A stretch of DNA of 64,000 nt from CAYGTO01 sp964352815 (GTDB taxonomy: Bacteria > Pseudomonadota > Alphaproteobacteria > Rickettsiales > UBA3002): positions 154,872 through 218,871 of the forward strand of contig CAYGTO010000002.1 of the NCBI GenBank assembly GCA_964352815.1, given 5' to 3'. Of this stretch, positions 18,901-26,534 are shown one piece after another (the first letter of the stretch is position 1; each line of letters starts with the position of its first letter). The position numbers and the translations under genes are program-made. The notes below the pieces were generated by a model, which did no database searches, had not been told where the DNA came from, and worked only from the letters and a program-made list of their open reading frames with translations.

Positions 18901-20355
18901 ATCGAGCGTTAGCGTGTTCGCACTTGCCCAGCTGAGGGCTGCATCAACCGTGATGTCACCATCATCGCCGCCGCCTGCTGCGGTTTGCACGAGCACATCA
19001 CCCAAACCAAGCTGCGTCGCCAAATCACCTACGTTCCAGTAGTTGGCGCCCGTTGCACCTGCACCAATGCCAAAGTTGGTTGGGTCAAGGTAAAGCAATC
19101 CATTCTCGCCATCCGTCGCAAGTAGGTTCACCATACCACCGTAGAAGAGCGTATCCTTACCGGACACTTCAACAAAACCACCATCACCAGAGATCGCGCC
19201 ACCTTGTGCGAAAATATCACCGTGGAATTCCGTGTAATCGTCTGACCAAATAATCGCACGGCCCGCATCGCCCTCATCGAGCGCGCTTACCGTAATCGTT
19301 GCACCTTCGTCAATATCTGTGGTCGTTGCCGTTTGAACACCATTGCCGCCCTGGTAATCACCACCGACCATGACGTCACCGCCGCCGGCGCTCGCCGATG
19401 CATCAATGCTCGCCGTGCCGCTTAGCTGAATCGTGTTCGCAAGAATTTCGACATTACCAGCAGTCTCGCCCGCGCCTTTGCCAGACACATCAATGTCGCC
19501 CGCAAGCTGAATCTTACCAATATTCGGGTCACCATTCGTTGGTTTCTCCGCGAAAATTTTCACCGACCCTTCGCTCGCCGCGAAGGTTGTCGCGTGAATC
19601 TCTCCCGATACATTGATCAGCTGATCGACCAAATTACGACCGCTCGCCGCAGAAATCAGAACATCGCCACCCTCGGCCGCAATCGTTCCTGTATTCGTCA
19701 CCATGGTTTGCGCGACGGCGTCGCTGACCTCAACATTGATCAAGCCATCGCCATACATATCGAGCGCAAACGTGTCCCCCGCTGCGAGCTGGACTTTCCC
19801 GAGCTTCGCGCGAATCACCCCATGGTTCTCGACTTGTGGCGCGACGAAACCGACTAGCCCCGCTTCGCCCGCTGTAATTTCACCATGGTTGATAACTTTT
19901 GCATCTGCATTTCCCGCATGTTGGAAATTGTAATTTCCATTCATGAAGTCATCAGTGTCGATATCAGCAGTCGAGACGACCAAGCTGTTCACATCGACCT
20001 TCGCCGTGTCAGTAAACACCACTCCGTTCTGGTTGATCACCATGACATTACCGTTGGCTTTGAGCTGTCCGGCAATGACCGACGCATTCGGGCTCAACAC
20101 CTTGTTGAGGGTGATCGACGATGAAGAGGGTTGATTAAATTGTGTGATTTCATCAGCCGCAATGTTGAATGACTGCCAGTTAATGACCGCCTTGTTGCTG
20201 CTTTGATTGATGGTCAGGGTTTTACCGGCCTGATCAATGGTCGCAGACCCTGCCACTACGTTGCCGCCATCTGGATTTGCGTACGCAGCATTGGCTACCA
20301 CGCAAGCGCTAAGCGCCGTGGTACATGCAAGCTGCTGTACAAACCTTGAGTCCAT
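12937..20355 (-). CDS. Giant filamentous haemagglutinin-like TpsA exoprotein, 2472 residues
   Basis: Secreted beta-helix protein. A signal peptide ends near NAAYA (residue 27). The TPS domain follows (about 30-150), with SATIDQAGKTLTINQSS, VINWQSFNIA and VMVINQNGVVF. The body, about 450-2270, is built of large imperfect repeats. Recurrent motifs are GGDITIADSVT, GxITIGTGGxxAGAxN, LxGTGxLxF and LGRIQDGFNLITF. At about residue 2288 a stretch of 9 Pro followed by 7 Gly separates the helix from a roughly 165-residue acidic C-terminal region ending SLRIWNF. It is probably exported by the facing TpsB. An AAGGAT ribosome site precedes the start. Function (adhesin, inhibitor or other) cannot be read from the sequence. 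Confidence 0.88.
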   Translation of the reverse strand: MDSRFVQQLACTTALSACVVANAAYANPDGGNVVAGSATIDQAGKTLTINQSSNKAVINWQSFNIAADEITQFNQPSSSSITLNKVLSPNASVIAGQLKANGNVMVINQNGVVFTDTAKVDVNSLVVSTADIDTDDFMNGNYNFQHAGNADAKVINHGEITAGEAGLVGFVAPQVENHGVIRAKLGKVQLAAGDTFALDMYGDGLINVEVSDAVAQTMVTNTGTIAAEGGDVLISAASGRNLVDQLINVSGEIHATTFAASEGSVKIFAEKPTNGDPNIGKIQLAGDIDVSGKGAGETAGNVEILANTIQLSGTASIDASASAGGGDVMVGGDYQGGNGVQTATTTDIDEGATITVSALDEGDAGRAIIWSDDYTEFHGDIFAQGGAISGDGGFVEVSGKDTLFYGGMVNLLATDGENGLLYLDPTNFGIGAGATGANYWNVGDLATQLGLGDVLVQTAAGGGDDGDITVDAALSWASANTLTLDAHDDITIDATITNTGTGGLILDGLGIIDVNQAITLAGGDLQFINAADLQIGAHLTTGGGDITIANSVTAASQQGHLTFNAGAGAINIGTSGYNVGNQWFSAIADGFDFDGEISSTNFTTISLRTGTDAHDFGIGTGAAGNVVIDDTSLSFLNGDITYHTENGDIYINQHTNSAKTDNILFEARNGAINITDTLAFGNDHVTFEAHTGFDVAQAISGSGNLVFGAAQNWNTIGIGDGQAGVLNLDNSELDNITDGFNQITFRQHQNGTINLGARTWSDNLSLFTYDALNFNGAQNFGANNVTLYTGNPTIGAALSGTGNIEFQRVGSQIGDGAGGNYLTNTELINITDGFNLITFRSEWSHITVDVDAYEFTDSVRFISSNWSSADEQIFIEGDLVAAAGSDVNFSFVGNEGAENHNMDVVTINANIDTSQAAAGFGNVTFGNASLAANNIESVVLNGNITTGGGDITFLNGIGAATLSSDVVLNSGDGSITVGNGGLNAGAHALGLYSDTLVSLTNVTGTGELNISVGTAGKDIQLGSTSDAAALSIDQATITSLGGTTFSTINIGDANAGDLDVDGAVNFGANDFILTTGGTMDLASTLTGTGSLTLAGVDAIGTDAAATDLTDTELGRIQDGFSSVTFDAVGSAMVIDTDGHNFTDATTFSSTSTIALNDTLTATGDGAFTFAGSSALTLDANITTAAGDITIADSVTGTTTTGHRTFDANTGTITVGTGGIAAGANLKLEANDFVINGNLSGTGHMHFDTDSADMGVGDGQAGAASFTNAELARIQDGFNLVTFQVEFAQDMNIGAYTWTDNMAFTTASSGDININGVQNFGANNAVFSDVGGAQINANLIGTGNLEFVRADFIGDDAGGGAHITDTELGRIQDGFNLITFNSLGDIVIDTDGYEFSDSVMFETRANITVDEIAIAAGSDTNLTFAGTGAPPHVNASDAITINGAIDASGAAAGFGAVTIFNADAVALNADILTAGGNIDIQDTVTTTTTTGARILNAGVGDITIGTGGISAGADNVSFIGDDFAINGALTGTGQLSFAASGGVMFGIADGADATGSTISSASLNNITDGWGAILFRGDGADIDVHAHTWSDSVGFNAGGAGVTFDGAQDLGGNDLTANVGTTLDINASLSNGNNLAFLTPGTAGHSWAVGDDAIANIGATFGIAPALVAEVDDASLGNIADGWNQVSFQSQGTTFLDTAAATHTINDAWVLQGIDNVRVDTAINASAASDAALTLRGESGNNADLIDVNAAIDLSAAAAGQGAVTFDYADAVNIGGNITTAGGNITLADSVTGTTNPGGNRTLNAGTGAINIGTGGYTNGAWQLFLEAEDFDIRGAVSSSLLSFEANNSADFGVGDGQAGDAHLSNAEIALLTANDLRFRAIDDTVNVGAYTHDDATVRYYGDTINVNGALVAANNMEFWTTTDVVIDPAASLSGPGTLTFGNTSGNTAIGSDAAGTILTDAELGRITDGWGQWLFHINGNLTIDTDTYEFVDSVQFRSNFHDLTIDDTLTAAAGSDTNFTIRSGTGAGDEIIVNAAIDTSNAAAGFGDVTFERAETLSLGANVTTGGGNITIANDVAATTTTGARILNAMAGNISIGTGGVDAGADNLDLIADNMTLNGNLDGTGDLTLETSTAGRDMNVGDGTVGAFDLSNAELGQIQNNFNWVRLNAGGSMNVGGSWTQGTDVNLEAQNINLNGDINVGTNALSLLANLADIAYASGTLTADTLNLDAMTTMAANINAANVDINANSTGATLTGLVGGAADQAAADAILGGPGNDALYTFEGFTIRLVGAPPPPPPPPPGGGGGGGAPAPTPAQMTNSDLPDTVVYTITNTEEALTPRAPMIEIANDFRGPRKTAPETVIVEQPINPIAVNEGVEPVLSYDAEIPMDLEPEVNETQREVVLTDANNTFSISIADAEPSSVNMRQTYSEDIPSEAFLESLYDERNGEDLEENLEQVKKVLSESLSLRIWNF
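13434..13495 (-). repeat. Poly-proline/poly-glycine hinge of TpsA
   Basis: The coding strand has a run of CCA/CCT codons giving nine prolines, then GGC/GGT/GGG codons giving seven glycines. On the plus strand this reads as a G/C-rich stretch with GGTGGC and CCGCCTCC blocks. It is a low-complexity hinge between the beta-helix and the C-terminal region. Such tracts are prone to length variation by slippage, so its size may differ between strains. Confidence 0.75.
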
Positions 20356-20536
20356 ATTCTATCCTTATCCTCTAGCACACGACTGGATTATTTCCTTAGA
20401 CTTGCACGCTAAGGTGTTAATTATTCTTCTCCCAACATTCTTAATATACCCTTTATCTATTAAGAAGCCGTTAAGAGATCTGTTCAGTTTTAGAACAATT
20501 TTAGATAAATCGGAGATTCCCGCACTGCAGCACGCC

Positions 20537-20582
20537 CTGACAAATAATCATAACATCATGATAATGAATGATTATTTGTCAG
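20537..20582. promoter_or_regulatory. 15-bp perfect inverted repeat between divergent genes
   Basis: CTGACAAATAATCAT and ATGATTATTTGTCAG are exact inverse complements separated by 16 bases that include a further small palindrome, ATCATGAT. It sits in the 280-bp gap between tpsA (minus) and the unrecognised membrane-protein gene (plus). The gap is otherwise AT-rich with no gene. It is too AT-rich for a strong terminator and no gene runs into it, so an operator for a dimeric regulator is the simplest reading; this is inference. Confidence 0.6.
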
Positions 20583-20635
20583 AATTGTCATCAAAGCTTC
20601 ACATAACTTCTGAATCGGCCTGATATGCTGGAGTG

Positions 20636-22102
20636 ATGAGTATAAAAAATATCACAATTCACTCTGTGAAGGTGCTCGACGGGCTCGATGGGGAGCGGCT
20701 GGCCATGATTGTCGCACCAGAGGGTGCTCCGCCCGGCTCTCTCTCTTTACTGACAGAGTTCTTGAATACGCATGGCGTGCGTGCTGTGCCGGGATATTAT
20801 GGCTCCGAAAAACGGCACGTATTGCGCCTGTCTCACTTTGGCTCGGATGAAGCGCTACATGGCTTATTGACCAAGCATTTCCCTCATTGGCTTGAAGCGC
20901 AGCATACCAAAGTACACCCCATCACTATCTCGCCTTCACTCGCGCTGGAAACCATTTCTCATGATAATGCTTTTGACATGTCTGATGGGCTGATGAACCA
21001 GCTCGTTAAGAATAGTGGGACGATCACGGGGGGAATTTATACGCTCGCCAATCTCTGCTACCTTGGCTTTGCGATTGGCTCGATACGGTCGACCAAAGCG
21101 GCTGGCCCTGTCGACTATTCCGTGCTCGCCTCGGCCTTGTGTTTTTTAGCGGGTGGCTTTGTCGTTACCGCACATGGTAACCCCGCCCGCGGGACGGACA
21201 ACGTTTATCCGCTGCTTTCAGAACTCTATGAAAGGGCCGATTCAGCGGGTGCACAATCCGACACATCAAAAGGCATCTATGATGCCATCACCCATCTCAC
21301 CAAACGTTACCCATGGGAAATAGGCTCCATCGCCAATGGCCTTGGTATTTTGCTGCAAATTCGTTCCACCTACACACGCGCTGTGCCCATTGAGCGCGCT
21401 TCAGGCATTGCGTTTCTCACCAGCTATTTGATCGCAGCGCTGGTCCCTGAGAAGGGGGGGCGTTCGATGATCAACACAGACGCTTTTCTCGGAGAAAAGA
21501 CTGGGGAAGATATTATTCAAAGTCTCGACACATTCCGTAAACATAGCGGCATTCTTCAGCCCATCGTGAATTTTGGCTATGCTGTGGCAGATTATATCCA
21601 TGAAAAGCCCGTACAAGTCTCGGGCGGTGTGGCGTTACTCGGAAATGCCATCAGCATGACCGCATCACAGATCGAACGCAGCAGTGAGCTGACTCAAACT
21701 GCGAATTTAAGTAAACGCCTTGGCCTAGGCGGCTGCGCATTGTTCTCAACCGTTGGCGGCGGATTCCAGCTACTCGCAGGCAAAGACCGCGGCGCCACCT
21801 TTGATAGTGTGGTCACCAGTGCAGCGGAAATGATTCGCCATGACCCTAAGCTACAAAACGCGTCGCATGGAGAGGTGATGGTTAAAATTGAAGGCCTTGC
21901 GAGAAGCATGTCCGAATCAACCGATATTGTGCATGACGAAGCACAAATGCGGCGGGGCATTATCGAGCGGCTCAAACGCGATGCTGATAATTCGTGCCTC
22001 ACGATGGATGAGTGTTTGGTAGGCTTTTTGCCGAGCGAACAAAAGAAGCTCGAAAAGAGCCCCTTTATTAATACACAGCTAGTGAAACAGCTGGCCGCTT
22101 AA
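20636..22102 (+). CDS. Unrecognised multi-helix membrane protein
   Basis: I do not recognise this family. The 488-residue product has a soluble N-terminal part (about 1-125) followed by a hydrophobic middle. At least six helices fall in three similar blocks, each with a PxxxxGxxxxLGN-like first helix and a second Gly-rich helix. The first blocks begin near GTITGGIYTLANLCYLGFAI (about 130) and WEIGSIANGLGILLQI (about 230). The third is VSGGVALLGNAISM plus GGCALFSTVGGGF (about 325-375). The C-terminus is soluble. A GTG one codon upstream could also start it. It diverges from tpsA and its stop overlaps the phaC stop by 4 bp. Confidence 0.75.
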   Translation: MSIKNITIHSVKVLDGLDGERLAMIVAPEGAPPGSLSLLTEFLNTHGVRAVPGYYGSEKRHVLRLSHFGSDEALHGLLTKHFPHWLEAQHTKVHPITISPSLALETISHDNAFDMSDGLMNQLVKNSGTITGGIYTLANLCYLGFAIGSIRSTKAAGPVDYSVLASALCFLAGGFVVTAHGNPARGTDNVYPLLSELYERADSAGAQSDTSKGIYDAITHLTKRYPWEIGSIANGLGILLQIRSTYTRAVPIERASGIAFLTSYLIAALVPEKGGRSMINTDAFLGEKTGEDIIQSLDTFRKHSGILQPIVNFGYAVADYIHEKPVQVSGGVALLGNAISMTASQIERSSELTQTANLSKRLGLGGCALFSTVGGGFQLLAGKDRGATFDSVVTSAAEMIRHDPKLQNASHGEVMVKIEGLARSMSESTDIVHDEAQMRRGIIERLKRDADNSCLTMDECLVGFLPSEQKKLEKSPFINTQLVKQLAA

Positions 22103-24069
22103 GCGCAGCGTTTTACGTAACTTCCTGGCGCCGCTTCTATCACGGGCATTTTCTTAGAGCCCGGCTTACGTGCTTTGACCATATTTCCCGCATACGGTTT
22201 GACCCATTTCTGCCAATGCGTCCACCATGATTTCTTCGTATAGTTTGCCTCTTGAATCCACTGATCAGGGCTGTCGGGCAATGCATCATTCGCATAATAA
22301 CCATATTTATCCTTGCCTGGCGGGTTCACCACTCCGGCCACATGCCCCGACTCAGCAAGCGTAAACTGAACCGGCCCCGAGAACATTTGCGCGGTCACAT
22401 AGGAAGATTGCCACGGGGCAATATGATCGTCTTTTGTAGAGAGAAGATAAGCCGGCGTCTCGACTTTGCGTAAATTGATCGGCACATCCGCGACATGCAC
22501 CCCACCCGGCTTGATCAACAGATTCTTCTGATAGAAATTGCGCAGATAGAACGTATTCATTTCCATCGGCAACCGCGTCGAATCAGAATTCCAATACAGA
22601 ATATCGAATGGGAACGGGTTTTTCCCAAGCAAGTAATTGTTGATATAGAACGACCAAATCAGATCATTCGAGCGCAGCATATTAAAGGTCTGCGACATAT
22701 CTTCCGCCGGCATATATCCGTGTGTGCTCATCCGATCTTCAATCGCTGCAATCGTGGTGTCATCAATAAACACCCCAATATCACCAACATCACTATAGTC
22801 TGTTAGTGTCGTCAAGTAAGTCGCGCTGGCGATCCGGTCTTCCTCACCTTTTGATTTCAAATAAGACAACGCAATCGAAAGCAATGTACCGCCCAAGCAA
22901 TAGCCCATCGTATTAATCGAACGCTCTCCCGTCGCTTTTTCAATCGCATCAAGCGCTGCGAGAGGGCCTTCTCGCAAATAATCACTAAAACTTTTATCAC
23001 TCAGCGACTCATCCGGGTTCACCCAAGAGATCATAAACACCGTATGTCCCTGCTCCACGAGCCAGCGCACCAGTGAGTTCTTTTGCTGAAGGTCGAGAAT
23101 GTAATATTTATTGATCCATGCCGGCATCACAAGCAAGGGGCGCTTATGCACCGTCTCGGTCTGCGGCGCATATTGAATCAGCTCTATTAAGTCATTCTTA
23201 TAAACGACGCTTCCCTTAGTACAGGCGAGGTTTTTGCCCACTTCAAACGCAGATTCATCGGTCATACGAATACGCAGATTGCCGTGACCCTTTTCAATAT
23301 CTTCGAGCAGGAATTGAAGCCCTTGCACTAGATTGTCGCCATTGCTCTCAAGCAGTTCTTTCATCGCCAGCGGGTTGGTAAAGAGATAATTGCTCGGGCT
23401 CAGCGCATCCATGAATTGGCGCGCGAAGAAGTTCAGCTTGTGATTGGTGTGTGAGTCTCTGATCTCTGTGATCTGCAGGCCTTTTTGCATCCATTTATTC
23501 GCCAGCAAATACGACTCTTTCACGTAGTCGTAGAACAGATTTTCCTGCCATTCCTCACCTTTAAAGCGGCGATCACGCATATCAGGTTGGATATAAGGGT
23601 TATCCGTGTTGCCAAGCATACGCTGCGCCGTGTGCTGCCAAAAATTGGTATAATCCTGCCACATCGCCATGCTAGCTTCGATCCAGCCACCTGGGTTCGC
23701 CATCATGCCGGCAATCGCCTGGCCCCACGCTTCTTGCAGATGCAACGGGTCAATACTAAAATGCGGGCTCGAGGAAAGCGCCGGATATTTAATCACCGCC
23801 ATGATTTGCTGCCATAATTCAGAGGCTTTTCCCATATTCTCAGCAAATTTCTGCGGGTTAAACTGCTTGCTCGCCTGTTCCATGGTTTTTTTCGTCGCTT
23901 GGGTGGGTTTCGCTTGTGCTTGGGGTGTGGCACGCGCTGGTTTCTTTTCTTGCGTAGGCGCGGCAGCGGGTTTGCTATCCCGGTTACTAACGAGCCGCGC
24001 ACGTTTCGTAATTTTCTTCCCCGCGTGACGCACATGATGCTGCGCGGTCATTGCTTCATTCTTCGGCAT
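22099..24069 (-). CDS. phaC: Class I poly(3-hydroxyalkanoate) synthase PhaC
   Basis: Polymerises hydroxyacyl-CoA into storage polyester at the granule surface. It has a Lys/Ala/Pro-rich N-terminal tail (about 1-70), the PhaC N-terminal domain (about 95-270) and an alpha/beta-hydrolase catalytic domain. The lipase-like box GYCLGG has catalytic Cys391. The acid is Asp547 or Asp548 in STKDDHIAPW, and the base is His576 in ESGHVAGVVNPP. The length (656) fits class I enzymes acting without PhaE or PhaR subunits. No phaA, phaB or phasin gene is adjacent. Confidence 0.95.
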   Translation of the reverse strand: MPKNEAMTAQHHVRHAGKKITKRARLVSNRDSKPAAAPTQEKKPARATPQAQAKPTQATKKTMEQASKQFNPQKFAENMGKASELWQQIMAVIKYPALSSSPHFSIDPLHLQEAWGQAIAGMMANPGGWIEASMAMWQDYTNFWQHTAQRMLGNTDNPYIQPDMRDRRFKGEEWQENLFYDYVKESYLLANKWMQKGLQITEIRDSHTNHKLNFFARQFMDALSPSNYLFTNPLAMKELLESNGDNLVQGLQFLLEDIEKGHGNLRIRMTDESAFEVGKNLACTKGSVVYKNDLIELIQYAPQTETVHKRPLLVMPAWINKYYILDLQQKNSLVRWLVEQGHTVFMISWVNPDESLSDKSFSDYLREGPLAALDAIEKATGERSINTMGYCLGGTLLSIALSYLKSKGEEDRIASATYLTTLTDYSDVGDIGVFIDDTTIAAIEDRMSTHGYMPAEDMSQTFNMLRSNDLIWSFYINNYLLGKNPFPFDILYWNSDSTRLPMEMNTFYLRNFYQKNLLIKPGGVHVADVPINLRKVETPAYLLSTKDDHIAPWQSSYVTAQMFSGPVQFTLAESGHVAGVVNPPGKDKYGYYANDALPDSPDQWIQEANYTKKSWWTHWQKWVKPYAGNMVKARKPGSKKMPVIEAAPGSYVKRCA

Positions 24070-24257
24070 ATGGCCCCTCTCTCTATGCTGAACCGCTTTA
24101 TATCCGCTGCGAGCCGAGGAAGCAATCGTTCATTTGTCGCCTATTTAAGCGCTTCTGGACAAAAAAGGGGATTTGATTGGCGGGCCTGTAGCAGAGTGAT
24201 ATGTTCTGGTGTATGCAGATGAAACATCCCACTTATTATACTATAGAAAATGGCGTT

Positions 24258-25238
24258 ATGTTTGGGCTTAAATGGTCGTTGATGGGCGCCATGCTCGCCA
24301 TGACCGGTCTCGCCGGCTGTGGGATCCTTGATATTGAGGAGAATAAAGAGCGTCATAATTTTGTTCAAGGGGAACGCCGCACACCGCAACTAAATCCGCC
24401 AATGGCTAATGCACCCCGCGCCACCGATGAGCAAGGGCGGCTGTCTTCACGTGGTGGCGCGGTGGCAACCGGTACTACTTCTTCGGGCAATCAGGAGAAT
24501 ATTAAACGCGGCGGGCGATCGCTACCATCGTCTGCCCCTGCGCCACGTTTCCAAAATACGGCACCATCGGCGACATCGCCCTACGAATCCTATAACACGG
24601 CACCCCAAGAAGACGAATCGAACACCATGGATGACATTGCTAATATGTTCGGATTTGGTTCAGACAACGAGGAAACTGTTCAGCCAGCACCGCCGCCTGT
24701 TGTGGCCGCGCACCAGCCACAATCCGCGGTGGCCCCTCTCCCCGCGATTGCAAGCCGCGAAGACCAAGCCCCAAGAGCAAGCCTGGAGCTAGCCACACCG
24801 CCGGCCGCCGCGCTGCAAACATCGGTAGCACCGCTTCCGACACTACCGGTTGTGCAACAACCGGTAGTCACCCCTGAACCCGTTGCTGCCCCAGCGCCAA
24901 TTACGTCTCCTGTCGTCAAAGCCGCGCCTGTGGCAAAAGCACCCGTGGAGAACGCTGTGCCAGTGATTCAGGCGAGCCCCGCTCCGCGCTATGAGCCGCC
25001 TGTGCAGACCTCACCCAGTGCGACGCCTGTTGAAACATTCGTTCCATCCCCGACCCCATCCGCTTACAGCTATCAGCCGACCTATCAGGAGCCTGAGAGC
25101 ACCAATACCGCTGCTACGAACACCGCACCTACAGGCACCTTCCATCTGAGCGCTCCGCCCGCAACCGTGAACAACTATGTGGCCCCATCACGCTATTCTG
25201 CGCGCCGCGAAGCAACACGCCGCTACAACGCCTATTAA
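24258..25238 (+). CDS. Proline/alanine-rich lipoprotein of unknown function
   Basis: From the chosen ATG the product begins MFGLKWSLMGAMLAMTGLAGCG, a clear lipoprotein signal with lipobox LAGC (lipidated Cys21). An upstream in-frame ATG would add residues ahead of the signal and is less likely. The remaining roughly 305 residues are low-complexity, with many PAP, PVV and QTS runs, and have no recognisable domain. The C-terminus is Arg/Tyr/Asn-rich (YSARREATRRYNAY), reminiscent of envelope-binding tails. It is divergent from phaC and precedes the transaminase operon by 66 bp. Confidence 0.75.
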   Translation: MFGLKWSLMGAMLAMTGLAGCGILDIEENKERHNFVQGERRTPQLNPPMANAPRATDEQGRLSSRGGAVATGTTSSGNQENIKRGGRSLPSSAPAPRFQNTAPSATSPYESYNTAPQEDESNTMDDIANMFGFGSDNEETVQPAPPPVVAAHQPQSAVAPLPAIASREDQAPRASLELATPPAAALQTSVAPLPTLPVVQQPVVTPEPVAAPAPITSPVVKAAPVAKAPVENAVPVIQASPAPRYEPPVQTSPSATPVETFVPSPTPSAYSYQPTYQEPESTNTAATNTAPTGTFHLSAPPATVNNYVAPSRYSARREATRRYNAY

Positions 25239-25304
25239 ACGCGTCATAGGATAGGCGAAAAAATCCTGTAGATTTAAGCCTTACACGCCGCTAAGCTTCC
25301 GCCC

Positions 25305-26534
25305 ATGAAAACACCACCTGAAGATTTTTACCGCATAAACCGTCTGCCGCCCTACGTGTTTGCAGAAGTGAATGCGATGAAAGCCGCGCACCGCGCGGGC
25401 GGGCGCGATGTCATAGACCTTGGCATGGGAAACCCTGACCAACCGCCGCCGCCGCATATTATCGAGAAGCTTAAAGAAACCGCCATGGACCCCAAAGCCC
25501 ATCGCTATTCAATGTCGCGCGGCATTCCAGGGCTTCGCAAAGCTCAAGCCGGTTACTATAAACGCCGATTTGATGTCGATATTGATCCAGAAAAAGAAAT
25601 TTGCGTCACCATCGGCTCGAAAGAAGGGCTTGCAAACTTAGCCCAGGCCATTACTTCGCCAAGCGATATCATCATGGTGCCGAACCCATCCTATCCGATT
25701 CACCCGTTCGGCTCGATCATCGCCGGCGCCTCCGTGTGGCATTTGCCGCGCATGGATGATGCACCTTTTCTGGAACAAGTGAAATACGCGATCAGCCATT
25801 GCTCACCCAAGCCACTCGCGATCATCGTCAACTACCCATGCAATCCGACCACCACGACCGTACCGCTCGAATTTTACGAGGAACTTGTCGATATTTGTCG
25901 CCATCATGGCATTTATATCCTGTCCGACCTTGCTTACTGCGAAATCTATTTCGAAAACAACCCGCCGCCCTCGGTGCTTCAGGTTAAGAACGCAAAGGAC
26001 ATCGCGGTCGAATTCACTACCATGAGCAAGACTTACAATATGGCTGGGTGGCGTGTGGGTTTTGCTGCAGGAAACCCGACATTGATTCACGCGCTGAAAC
26101 GCATCAAATCTTACCTCGACTACGGCAGCTTCACGCCGATTCAGGTCGCTGCGGCCGCTGCGATCAACGGCCCGCAAAAGTGTGTCGAAGAGATGCGCCA
26201 ACTCTATAAAGACCGCCGTGACGTGCTTGTTGATGGGCTACGCCGCGCTGGATGGGATGTTCCCAACCCTGCCGCCTCCATGTTCATTTGGGCCGAGCTG
26301 CCCGATCAGTATAAAGATATTGGCTCGCTGGCATTTTCAAAATTGCTGCTTGAACATGCGGAAGTCGCCGTCGCGCCAGGCATTGGCTTTGGCGAATATG
26401 GTGACAATCATGTGCGCATTGCCATGGTCGAAAACCGCCAGCGCTTGCGCCAGGCATGCCGCAACATTAAACAGTTCCTCTCGCAAGATGCAGAGGCAAT
26501 GAAAGCGTCACTGAATCAAGGAAAAGCCGCATGA
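25305..26534 (+). CDS. PLP-dependent class I/II aminotransferase (AlaC/LL-DAP-aminotransferase-like)
   Basis: Fold type I aminotransferase. PLP-binding Lys242 lies in TTMSKTYNMAGWRVGF, with NYPCNPTTTTV and SDLAYCEIYF as further cofactor-site motifs. The N-terminal GMGNPDQPPPPHI is typical of AlaC (YfdZ) and of LL-diaminopimelate/methionine-type transaminases. In Alphaproteobacteria this gene commonly precedes hom. It overlaps hom by 4 bp (ATGA), so co-translation is likely. The exact substrate (alanine/glutamate family or another amino acid) cannot be told from the sequence. Confidence 0.9.
   Translation: MKTPPEDFYRINRLPPYVFAEVNAMKAAHRAGGRDVIDLGMGNPDQPPPPHIIEKLKETAMDPKAHRYSMSRGIPGLRKAQAGYYKRRFDVDIDPEKEICVTIGSKEGLANLAQAITSPSDIIMVPNPSYPIHPFGSIIAGASVWHLPRMDDAPFLEQVKYAISHCSPKPLAIIVNYPCNPTTTTVPLEFYEELVDICRHHGIYILSDLAYCEIYFENNPPPSVLQVKNAKDIAVEFTTMSKTYNMAGWRVGFAAGNPTLIHALKRIKSYLDYGSFTPIQVAAAAAINGPQKCVEEMRQLYKDRRDVLVDGLRRAGWDVPNPAASMFIWAELPDQYKDIGSLAFSKLLLEHAEVAVAPGIGFGEYGDNHVRIAMVENRQRLRQACRNIKQFLSQDAEAMKASLNQGKAA

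Noticed and set aside
13253..19933. Many plus-strand reading frames inside the tpsA gene
   Set aside because: They arise from the repetitive Ala/Asp/Gly/Thr codon pattern read on the opposite strand. They lack starts with ribosome sites, and the minus-strand frame is a clear 2472-residue protein.
20356..20536. Promoter for tpsA in the AT-rich gap
   Set aside because: A TATATT block is present, but no acceptable -35 lies at 16-18 bases, so I did not call it.
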